A DNA stretch of 64,000 nucleotides from Polyangium jinanense (GTDB lineage: Bacteria; Myxococcota; Polyangia; Polyangiales; Polyangiaceae): NCBI RefSeq assembly GCF_028435365.1, contig NZ_JAGTJJ010000027.1, positions 1-64,000 on the forward strand. Reading direction: 5' to 3'. A program made the position numbers and the translations under genes. The number at the start of each line of letters is the position of its first letter. The stretch's first letter is position 1. Of the stretch, positions 1 to 6,749 are shown piece after piece. A model generated the notes under the pieces. That model made no database searches. It saw only the letters and a program-made list of their open reading frames with translations, and was not told the origin of the DNA.

Positions 1-14
1 CGAACGGAGCGCAA

Positions 15-143
15 CATCGATCCGGGAGGTCCCGGGACCTGCGCGAACGGGTTCCCACACCGATCCGGAGGTCCCGCGACTTGCGGGAACGGGGTCGAAG
101 ACCGATGACGGAGGCCGAGGGACCTGCCCGCGCGGCGGAGAGG
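15..143. repeat. Three imperfect tandem repeats of about 43 bp
   Basis: Three successive units begin near 15, 58 and 101, each opening with (C)ACCGAT or CATCGAT, then a GGAGG-type stretch, a GACCTGC-like block and GAACGGG. Units 1 and 2 are close copies and unit 3 is more diverged. The first bases of the window (CGAACGGAG) look like the end of a previous unit, so the array may continue to the left. No gene is seen here. Function is unknown. Confidence 0.5.
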
Positions 144-159
144 GGGTGAAAGGCGCTGC

Positions 160-297
160 GATGAACTGCGCATCGCGCAGTTCATCGACCCCGGGTCCAG
201 CGCTTGCACGGGTCCTGGTCCAGGGGCGGATAGCCCCGGTGGGGCCTGGGGCAACGCCCCAGCGCAGCGCCTCCCAAGATGAGACCAATGCTCAGCT
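160..297 (+). repeat. Right half of the composite palindromic repeat family
   Basis: This is a single right arm of the dispersed element described at 19591-19911. It opens with a palindromic core (GATGAACTGCGC / GCGCAGTTCATC), runs through the GTCCAGGGGCGGATAGCC block and the GGGGC..GCCCC stem, and ends in a segment that reads CTGAGCATTGGTCTCATC on the other strand. That same terminal segment forms the left end of the copy at 32643. The left arm and the middle are missing. Confidence 0.75.
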
Positions 298-524
298 CCC
301 GGGCCGGGAGAGGGGTTGGGGGTAAGGGAATTTCTGCTCGGGATCACGGCTCCCATTCCAACCCCCCTCGCCCCATTCAGGTCGGATCGTGACTTTTCCC
401 GCGACGAACCAATTCCACATTTGGTCGTTGAGTTTCGCCCTGATTTGTGGAACAAAACAAGCGACGCCAGCCGGCGCTAGAACACCGACCGGCGTCTCCC
501 CACAACCCCGACCGAACCGGAGTC
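298..524 (+). repeat. Upstream part of sigma module, copy 1
   Basis: This non-coding stretch is conserved, with small gaps, in the reverse complement of 62841-63078. Shared blocks include GGGAGAGGGGTTGGGGGT, CTCCCATTCCAAC, CCCCTCGCCCCATTC, GCGACGCCAGCCGGCG and ACACCGACCGGCGTCTCCC, and they lead straight into the start of both sigma genes. The repeated unit is therefore larger than the gene. Its reading frames are not conserved between copies, so I treat it as untranslated or promoter DNA. Confidence 0.7.
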
Positions 525-1076
525 ATGAGTATGACAACGATACCGCTCCATCCGCCGCCGGCAAACTTTACGGCGTCGCACGCCTTGCTCGGCCGCCTTT
601 ACCTCGAACACCGCGATTTCCTTCGCCGCCTGCTTCTCAAGCAGGCCTTCCCCTCCGGTGATGTGGACGATGTCGTCCAGGAGGTCTTCGTCACGGCGTG
701 GCGACGCCTCGAATGTCTGGTCACGCCGGAGCAGGCCCGGCCGTGGCTCGTGGTGATCGGGCTCAACCGTGCGAGCAATTATCGAAAGCTCGCGCGTCAT
801 GAGCGAGAGGTCTTCACGGGGCTCGCGGAGGAATGTCCCGAGCAGGAGCAGGACGACGCGTCGTCGCCCGATATGCTCTTGCAGGCGACGTACGGGCTGT
901 TCCGGCTGAAGCGCTTCCTCTTGAAGATCGGCCCGCGCATCCGTGCGGTGGTCGTGCCGTACCTGGAAGGCCGTTCGATCCGGGAGATCGCCGAAGCGCT
1001 CGGCATCAAGACGAAGACCGCCTACGCCCGCATCTCCCTCGCCCGACGGCACCTGCAAAGGCTCGCGCTCGCCTGA
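525..1076 (+). CDS. ECF-type RNA polymerase sigma factor (intact copy)
   Basis: A 183-residue sigma-70 family protein. Residues about 25-90 form region 2 (LYLEHRDFLRRLL, DVDDVVQEVFVTAWRRL, LVVIGLNRASNYRKL). An acidic linker follows, then region 4 (LEGRSIREIAEALGIKTKTAYARISLARRHLQRL) with its helix-turn-helix. It should direct RNA polymerase to a dedicated promoter set. ATG 525 and ATG 531 are both possible after CCGGAG at 517-522; 531 has better spacing, while the MSM start is conserved in the copy at the other end of the window. No anti-sigma gene lies next to it. The stop is followed at once by a hexanucleotide repeat. The family is clear; its target promoters are unknown. Confidence 0.9.
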   Translation: MSMTTIPLHPPPANFTASHALLGRLYLEHRDFLRRLLLKQAFPSGDVDDVVQEVFVTAWRRLECLVTPEQARPWLVVIGLNRASNYRKLARHEREVFTGLAEECPEQEQDDASSPDMLLQATYGLFRLKRFLLKIGPRIRAVVVPYLEGRSIREIAEALGIKTKTAYARISLARRHLQRLALA

Positions 1077-1082
1077 TCGCCT

Positions 1083-1143
1083 GCGTTTGCGTTTGCGTTT
1101 GCGTTTGCGTTTCCGCCTCCGCCTCCGCCTCCGCCTCCGCAAG
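1083..1143 (+). repeat. Hexanucleotide repeat after sigma gene (GCGTTT, then CCGCCT)
   Basis: About ten period-6 units: GCGTTT repeated, then GCCTCC repeated, beginning about 7 bp after the sigma stop codon. The same two-part layout (GCAAGC/GCACGC units, then GCCTCC units) follows the inverted sigma copy at 62284. Such a repeat can change length by slippage. It is outside the coding frame, so any effect would be on the transcript's 3' end. Confidence 0.85.
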
Positions 1144-1223
1144 CGGAACCGAGTTCTCGGCGGATTGAAGTTTTATTGCACCAACCCGATCATTTTTGTG
1201 GTCGATCCGCGCACGGATGACGA

Positions 1224-1258
1224 TTGACTCCCCGGCGAACAGCGTATTAGATACCTAA
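1224..1258 (+). promoter_or_regulatory. Possible promoter giving a near-leaderless transcript
   Basis: TTGACT at 1224-1229 is followed after 17 bp by TTAGAT (1247-1252), or after 15 bp by TATTAG (1245-1250). The ATG of the cytochrome gene is at 1259, and no Shine-Dalgarno sequence precedes it. If this is the promoter, the mRNA would start at or next to the start codon. The -35 is good and the -10 weak, so this is tentative. Confidence 0.35.
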
Positions 1259-3022
1259 ATGCGTTCGATCCCCAGGATCCGCCTGAGCACCGCACTGCTC
1301 GGATGGCTCGTAATGGCGAGCGCCGGATGCGGCGAACCCTCTGGCGGACGGGATCCCGTGGCCGAACCGCATGCATTCCCGCTCGAGATCCTCGGCGCGC
1401 CGGGGACCGAGGTCACGGTCACCCTCGAGGTCCCGGCCGCGCTTTCGACGCGCCCGACCCTTTCGCTCGAGGTGACGGCGGACAACATCGTCGCGGGTGA
1501 GGCCGCGTTTGTTGCGGTGAACGACGGGGCGCCGATCGACCTCGGCGCGTCGGGCCTGGGGCTCCGCCGCCCCTTCGGCGGTACGGGACGCGGCACGATC
1601 CCGCTCGCTGCCGGCGCGGTGAAGACCGGCAAAAACCGGATTGCCTTCAGGTATGCCCGCCAGGTGCCCGACGTCTCGGGCTTCCGCGTCCTCGGCTTGG
1701 CAATCCGCGCGCCCGACGACCCTGTGAACCAGGTCGAACTCGAGCTCCCGTGGGACGACCCGGCCACGTGGACCGCTCCCCTCCCCGATCCCGCGGCCGT
1801 CGAGCGGGGACGCACCTACTTCACGACCACCTCACGCGACGGCGGCCCGACCTGCGCCCGCTGCCACGCCGACGACGGCGCGGATCTCGCCGTCTTTGCC
1901 TTCTCGAACCACAGCATCCAGGCGCGCGCGGAGCACCACCTGTTTTCCCCCGAGGAAGCCGCAGCAATCGCGAGTTATATCCGCTCCCTGCCGGTTGCCC
2001 CCGTGGGGCGGGTCCACGATCCGCCGTTTCAGCCTGGGCCCGGCATGCATGGCGAAGCGGGGGCCGGATATGACGCGGTCCTTGCCGACGACGACGCGCT
2101 CGGCGCGGTCCTCTTCCCTGACGGCCTCCCCGCCGAGCCCGCCTGGGATGCGCTCGCCTCGCTCGATACCTCGCAGCTCCCGAGCCCGGTCGAAGTGCCG
2201 ACCTGGCTGCGCTGGCTCCCGCGCAAGATCGATCCGGGCTGGTTCACGCGTGGAGACGGACTCCTCGCCAGCACCGAAGCGGCGCTCGCCGATCCGGGGA
2301 CACTCGCCGACGCGCTCGCCTTCCAATCGGCGGCGATCCAGATCGGCAAAGAGCTCCTCATCCAGGAGGGGGACCACCAGGGCCGAATCGAGCTTCTCCG
2401 CTACGCCGCGGTGAAGCTATGGGCCTGGCAGCGTGCGCACGGCGGCTACGAAGGCGCGGACAACGGCTTCCCCGACGGCGGCCCGGCCTTCCCCTACGAG
2501 GTGGGCTTCGCCTTCTTCGAGGCCGGGCTCGCCGAGGCGGTGCCGCATGCGATGGCGCAGGCGCTCTCTTGGTGGGTCGCGCAGATCGCCGTCAACCCTG
2601 GGCGAGGTTTTTCAAATGGCGAGCGACCACTCAATTGGCGCGACGTCCTCCTGGTCGCGGAGGACGCCGGGCAAGGACCGTCCACCATGACCTTTTTCCA
2701 CCTCCTGGGGAGCTGGGAAGAGTCACGCGGGGCCCTCGCCGACGACTTCGGCACCGCGCAGGGCCCCGTGCGCCTGCTCGCCGTGCCCCTCCTCCACGTG
2801 GACGTGGCGACGCGCGAGGCGCTCTTCCGCCGCTTCTTCCGGCGTGAGGCCACGTTCCTCGCCGAGGGCGGTACGCTCGCGCCCAACCATCACACCCTCC
2901 TTGCGAACGCCTGGCAGAGCGTCTGCGGGGAGTTCTCGGCCGCGCAGCGTCAGGGGCTGCGCGACGTCGCGCCGGCCGAGCTCGAGCCGGACCTCACCGC
3001 CTGCCAGGAGAACTCGCCATGA
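1259..3022 (+). CDS. Cytochrome c domain lipoprotein
   Basis: A 587-residue protein. The N-terminus is a lipoprotein signal (LGWLVMASAGC, lipid Cys near residue 24), so it is probably anchored in an envelope membrane. A single heme-binding motif CARCH lies at 199-203, followed by SPEEAAAIASYIRSLP, the usual end of a small c-type cytochrome. The remaining 300 or so residues carry no motif I recognise. Its stop overlaps the start of the G8 gene by 4 bases (ATGA), so the two are translationally coupled. A role in periplasmic electron transfer or an oxidoreductase is inferred; the substrate is unknown. Confidence 0.8.
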   Translation: MRSIPRIRLSTALLGWLVMASAGCGEPSGGRDPVAEPHAFPLEILGAPGTEVTVTLEVPAALSTRPTLSLEVTADNIVAGEAAFVAVNDGAPIDLGASGLGLRRPFGGTGRGTIPLAAGAVKTGKNRIAFRYARQVPDVSGFRVLGLAIRAPDDPVNQVELELPWDDPATWTAPLPDPAAVERGRTYFTTTSRDGGPTCARCHADDGADLAVFAFSNHSIQARAEHHLFSPEEAAAIASYIRSLPVAPVGRVHDPPFQPGPGMHGEAGAGYDAVLADDDALGAVLFPDGLPAEPAWDALASLDTSQLPSPVEVPTWLRWLPRKIDPGWFTRGDGLLASTEAALADPGTLADALAFQSAAIQIGKELLIQEGDHQGRIELLRYAAVKLWAWQRAHGGYEGADNGFPDGGPAFPYEVGFAFFEAGLAEAVPHAMAQALSWWVAQIAVNPGRGFSNGERPLNWRDVLLVAEDAGQGPSTMTFFHLLGSWEESRGALADDFGTAQGPVRLLAVPLLHVDVATREALFRRFFRREATFLAEGGTLAPNHHTLLANAWQSVCGEFSAAQRQGLRDVAPAELEPDLTACQENSP

Positions 3023-5064
3023 GAGGACGTCGTCTTGCTTTGACAGGGCTCACCATCGCGCTGCTCGTCATGCCGTTCGCCCTCGTCGCATGTGGAGGCG
3101 ACGACCCCGGCGCCATCAAGGATCCCCCGAGCATTGCGGCGGCCTGCGAAGGGGACGCGTGCTCCTTCTGCGACCCGAAGGTGTGGGGCGGCGTGACACC
3201 GGACGCCACGACCGATCTCGTCATCCCCGACGGGATGACGGTCGTCGTGGATTGCGCGGCCGAAGCGCACACGCTCCGCGTCGAGGCCGGCGGGACGCTC
3301 GCCGCCTCGCGCAAGGTCTCGGCGACCCTCACCATGCACGGAAACCTCGTCGTCGCGGGGACCGTGGACTACGGGACCCCGGAGGGGCGGATCCCGGCCG
3401 GCGTGACCGCCGAGATCATCTTCACCGGCATGAAAGACGAGGGCTACCAGGGCACCCCGTCCGTCGAGGCGGGCGACGATGGGTCGACCTCGGTCGAGAC
3501 CCCGATCCAGATCGTCGACGGTGACATCGGGCTCTGGGTGGCAGGGAGCGGTCGCCTGCTGGCTGCGGGCCAGGAGAAGCGCGCCTGGGGTCGGCTGACG
3601 GACGGGGCAGGCCCGGCGGACCTGACCTTCACCGTCGACGACGCGTCAGGATGGCAGGTGGGGGACCGCGTCACGCTCACGCCGACGGTGCCGCGCAGCG
3701 CGGGCGAGACCTGGGCGAGCCAGTTCGATGAGGCGAAGATCGCGGCCGTGGAGGGCAACACGGTCACCCTCGAGGCCGAGCCGAGCTACGCGCACGACGG
3801 CTGCAGCGATTGCATGCGGCGGGGAGAGGCCGCGAACCTGACCCGAAACGTCGTCATCCGGTCGGCGGACGACACCAGCCACGCGCACATCATGGTCCTG
3901 GAGCAGGGGATCGCGCAGCTCGACAGCGTCGAGCTCCGGTGGCTCGGGCCTGAGAAATGCGGCGGGCCCGCGCGCCGGGCTGCCCTTTATTTCGGCGCGC
4001 AAAAGGAAGCGTCCGACCCGTCCTTCGTGCGCCACGCCGCGATCTGGGGCGGGCAGAAGGGCTTCGTCGTGATCGAGAAGTCCCACGGCATCGAGGTCTC
4101 GGACGTCGCCGGCTACGACGCGTATGGCCCTGGGTTCTCGATGTTCTACGACACGAACGGCTGCGGTACGCGCTGCGCTGATCGGGCGGAGAGCGCGCCC
4201 CACGGCATCGTCTTCGATCACGTCCTCGCGGCGAAGGTGGGCGCGGCGAAGCGCGACGAGGAAGGGGCTTGCCTGCGCATCGAGCATCGCCTGGCCGGGT
4301 TCGAGCACAGCGGCGGCGAGGGCTCGGGCGCCCGCGACTGCGTCGCCGTCGGTATCGGCTGGGAGGGCAGTGGCTCGGACGTCGCCGGGTTCGGTTGGAC
4401 CGAGGGGGGGTCGGGGCGCCCGGACGACTTCACCTTTACCGGCAACGTGACCCATAACAGCGGCGGGCACGGCGCGATGGTGTGGCACAACGACGACGAG
4501 CACATCCAGGCCCCGTACACGAACAACGAGTTCTGGTCGAACGGAGGCTACGGCATCCACTGGGGCGCCTATGGCAACCCGTTCGAGTTCGACGGCGTCA
4601 CGATCGTCGACAACGGGCTCGACAGCGTCGCGATCAAAGCCATCCCCGCGACCGATCGCCCGCGCATGGTCGACGTCACGCTCGAGAGCGTCACCATTCT
4701 GTCCTACGTCTTCGTGCAGACGATTCCGGCGACCTTCCGGAACTTGACCTTCACGGGGACGCGCCCGGTCGGCGTCAGCCGCACGTTCCAGGAGGCCTGC
4801 CCCGACGCTGCCAAGGATGACGACCCGAACGATCCCGACTGCATCCGTGACTGGCTACGCTTCGAGAACATCTCCTTCGCGGCGGGCATGAAACCGTTCG
4901 ATTTCGGAAACGCCCCGAACAAGCACTCGGTCTGGGAGATCCGCGGCTTCTCGAGCCCCGACCACGCCATGCTCCCCGCGGACTTCGATCTCTATCGCGC
5001 CGACAACGAAGTCCCCGGCGGCTCGTACTACGAGCCGTTCGACGCCTGGCTCGTGCCGCGCTGA
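3019..5064 (+). CDS. G8-domain, right-handed beta-helix type lipoprotein
   Basis: A 681-residue lipoprotein (lipobox ALVAC, Cys25). Residues about 50-170 resemble a G8 domain: VWGGVTPDATTDLVIPDGM, then an LRVEAGGTL strand pattern with many paired glycines. The remainder has regularly spaced Asn, Gly and short hydrophobic strands (for example FDGVTIVDNGLDSVAIKAIP), as in parallel beta-helix proteins. G8 domains occur in secreted polysaccharide-acting or adhesion proteins; no catalytic residues can be assigned. It overlaps the cytochrome gene by 4 bases, so both are probably made together and exported to the same surface. Confidence 0.75.
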   Translation: MRGRRLALTGLTIALLVMPFALVACGGDDPGAIKDPPSIAAACEGDACSFCDPKVWGGVTPDATTDLVIPDGMTVVVDCAAEAHTLRVEAGGTLAASRKVSATLTMHGNLVVAGTVDYGTPEGRIPAGVTAEIIFTGMKDEGYQGTPSVEAGDDGSTSVETPIQIVDGDIGLWVAGSGRLLAAGQEKRAWGRLTDGAGPADLTFTVDDASGWQVGDRVTLTPTVPRSAGETWASQFDEAKIAAVEGNTVTLEAEPSYAHDGCSDCMRRGEAANLTRNVVIRSADDTSHAHIMVLEQGIAQLDSVELRWLGPEKCGGPARRAALYFGAQKEASDPSFVRHAAIWGGQKGFVVIEKSHGIEVSDVAGYDAYGPGFSMFYDTNGCGTRCADRAESAPHGIVFDHVLAAKVGAAKRDEEGACLRIEHRLAGFEHSGGEGSGARDCVAVGIGWEGSGSDVAGFGWTEGGSGRPDDFTFTGNVTHNSGGHGAMVWHNDDEHIQAPYTNNEFWSNGGYGIHWGAYGNPFEFDGVTIVDNGLDSVAIKAIPATDRPRMVDVTLESVTILSYVFVQTIPATFRNLTFTGTRPVGVSRTFQEACPDAAKDDDPNDPDCIRDWLRFENISFAAGMKPFDFGNAPNKHSVWEIRGFSSPDHAMLPADFDLYRADNEVPGGSYYEPFDAWLVPR

Positions 5065-5066
5065 GT

Positions 5067-5081
5067 CCCCCGAGCAGGGGG
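5067..5081. terminator. GC hairpin between convergent genes
   Basis: CCCCC-GAGCA-GGGGG sits 2 bp after the stop of the G8 gene, in the 39-bp gap before the convergent gene ending at 5104. It has no T-run, so it may be only a weak or Rho-assisted end for either transcript. Confidence 0.35.
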
Positions 5082-5103
5082 CCGCCACGGGCCCGTCACG
5101 TCA

Positions 5104-6456
5104 TCACGAACGAGCGCGCGCCACCGCGGCGAGCGCTCGCGTGGAGAGCGCGCTCGGCGCAAGCTCCTCGGCCCGGCGCAGATCCGCCTCGGCCTCGTCG
5201 AGCGACCCCGCACGCAAAGCAAACAGGCCCCGCGTCAGGTGCGCGCGCGCCCGATCCACGTCCCTGGCCTTCTCCCGGGCCACTTGCTCGTCGGGGGTCC
5301 AGAACCCTCGTTCCTTGCCCTCCGCATCCACCGTGAAGGCCATGGCCACCGCGGCGCGCGCCTCGTCGCGGCGATTCAGGGCGTCGAGCAGCACGGCGCG
5401 GGTCGTGTGGTAGGGCGCGTGGTTGTCGAGCTCGAGGGCCCGATTCACGTCGGCGAGCGCCGCTCCGTGTTCGCCCCGGGCCCAGGCGCGGCTCGCGCGC
5501 TGGTGATAGGCGGCCGCGAGGGGGAGTTTTACGTAGTCCCGATAGCCGTCTCGCAGCGCATCGGATTGCAAGAGCGCCTCGCCGTCGGCGATGACCACGT
5601 CCCAGTCGGGATAAAGCCGGGGCAAGGTCCGCACGACGGGAAACCCCTGGATGCGGGAGGACGGCACGCGGGCGAGGACGGCGAAGAGGCTGGCCAGGGA
5701 AGCGGCGTCCTTGATTCCGGCGGCCTCAGGCCCCTCCTCGCGCATGCGCACGAGCGTCTGGAATGCCTCGCCAGGGGCAGGATCGAGGGTTTCTCCAGCC
5801 GAACGGCCCATGGCGAGCAACGAGAAAAAGAAACAAGCGATCTGCCAGAGGTCGTGCTGGATCGGATCGATCGACCAACTCCAGCGCGGATGGTCGGACT
5901 CTCGTTCGTGGTCCTCGGCGAGCTCGAGCGCCTCGAGCAAGTCGACATCCTCGACGCCCGGGACGAGCCAACGAATCTGCCAATGCCCATTCTCCTCGAC
6001 GAGCCGCAGGTGCGACGGGCCGAACACCAGGGGGCCGCACCCGCGCGCATGCAGCCGCGCCGCGACCTCACACGCCTGGAGCGCGCACGCCGCCGCGGCC
6101 TCGATCCCCAGGGACGGCCAGGGCCGCGCGGGCGGCGGCTCCGCGAAGACGACGCCCGGACCGACATAGAGCACGGGCACCGTGTACGGGAGCGCGAGCG
6201 ATTGCACGGTCCGGGCAACGGTCTCGGTCGCAAGGTCGTGCCTCCAGTCGAACGGGTATCCCCGCGGATGGACTTGCACGCGCGCGCCGGATTGCCGATC
6301 GGTCCCGTGCAGCCAGTATTCGTCCTTCGGCGAGAGGCCCGGCTGGATGTTCCTGTGCCAGAGCCGCGTGAACTTCCAGAGCACCCTCCGTTCGCCGGCG
6401 ATCTCCTCCGGATTGCCGTCCACCACGAAGCGCCCGTCGCCCGGGTACGACTTCAT
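5104..6456 (-). CDS. Pseudokinase-like protein with C-terminal TPR repeats
   Basis: A 450-residue cytoplasmic protein. Residues about 20-310 resemble a protein-kinase fold without its catalytic residues: where HRD and DFG are expected there is LHARG (135-139), then GPSHLRL and WQIRWLVPG. From about residue 325 it has two or more tetratricopeptide units (YHQRASRAWARGEHGAALADVNRALEL; HLTRGLFALRAGSLDEAEADL). ATG 6456 overlaps the stop of the upstream small gene (ATGA), so I chose it over longer in-frame upstream options that would read through that gene. It is the last gene of a minus-strand set that starts with a metzincin and a caspase-like protein. A scaffold or sensor role is likely; it is probably not an active kinase. 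Confidence 0.65.
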   Translation of the reverse strand: MKSYPGDGRFVVDGNPEEIAGERRVLWKFTRLWHRNIQPGLSPKDEYWLHGTDRQSGARVQVHPRGYPFDWRHDLATETVARTVQSLALPYTVPVLYVGPGVVFAEPPPARPWPSLGIEAAAACALQACEVAARLHARGCGPLVFGPSHLRLVEENGHWQIRWLVPGVEDVDLLEALELAEDHERESDHPRWSWSIDPIQHDLWQIACFFFSLLAMGRSAGETLDPAPGEAFQTLVRMREEGPEAAGIKDAASLASLFAVLARVPSSRIQGFPVVRTLPRLYPDWDVVIADGEALLQSDALRDGYRDYVKLPLAAAYHQRASRAWARGEHGAALADVNRALELDNHAPYHTTRAVLLDALNRRDEARAAVAMAFTVDAEGKERGFWTPDEQVAREKARDVDRARAHLTRGLFALRAGSLDEAEADLRRAEELAPSALSTRALAAVARARS

Positions 6457-6713
6457 CGCCGCCCCGCGCGAGCAAGGGCGCGCCCGCGCTGCGCCGCGAC
6501 GAGCGCCGTCCCTCCGGCCATCCCGAGGGCGAGCAAGGGCAAGAGCCGACGCGCCAGCGCATCCTCGAGCGGCACCTCGGGCGTGGGCGCGGGGTGCTCG
6601 TCCCAGTCGGTCGGGCGCTCGGGCTCCGGCAGGATATCGGCGCGCGCAGCACCTGCCCAGAACAACGCGGTGAGGAGCACGAGGCCACAAACGCCGAGGG
6701 TGCGTCGTCGCAT
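6453..6713 (-). CDS. Small exported or membrane protein
   Basis: An 86-residue protein with a clear Sec signal (RRRTLGVCGLVLLTALFWAGAARA), a short acidic and Pro-rich periplasmic part, and one membrane segment near the C-terminus (LLPLLALGMAGGTALVAA) followed by Arg-rich cytoplasmic residues. It lies 36 bp after the caspase-like gene and overlaps the pseudokinase gene by 4 bp, so it is part of the same operon. I do not recognise a family. Confidence 0.7.
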   Translation of the reverse strand: MRRRTLGVCGLVLLTALFWAGAARADILPEPERPTDWDEHPAPTPEVPLEDALARRLLPLLALGMAGGTALVAAQRGRALARAGRR

Positions 6714-6749
6714 GGACGCGACGATATCATGGTTGGAAGGCGGCTGGAA

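Noticed and set aside
447..524. Longer N-terminus for the sigma factor (start at 447), and likewise from 62919 for the second copy
   Set aside because: These segments fall in different frames in the two module copies although the DNA is conserved, so they are untranslated upstream DNA.
6454..6690. Extended N-terminus for the pseudokinase
   Set aside because: It would read through the small membrane-protein gene in another frame; the ATGA overlap at 6453-6456 gives a natural start.
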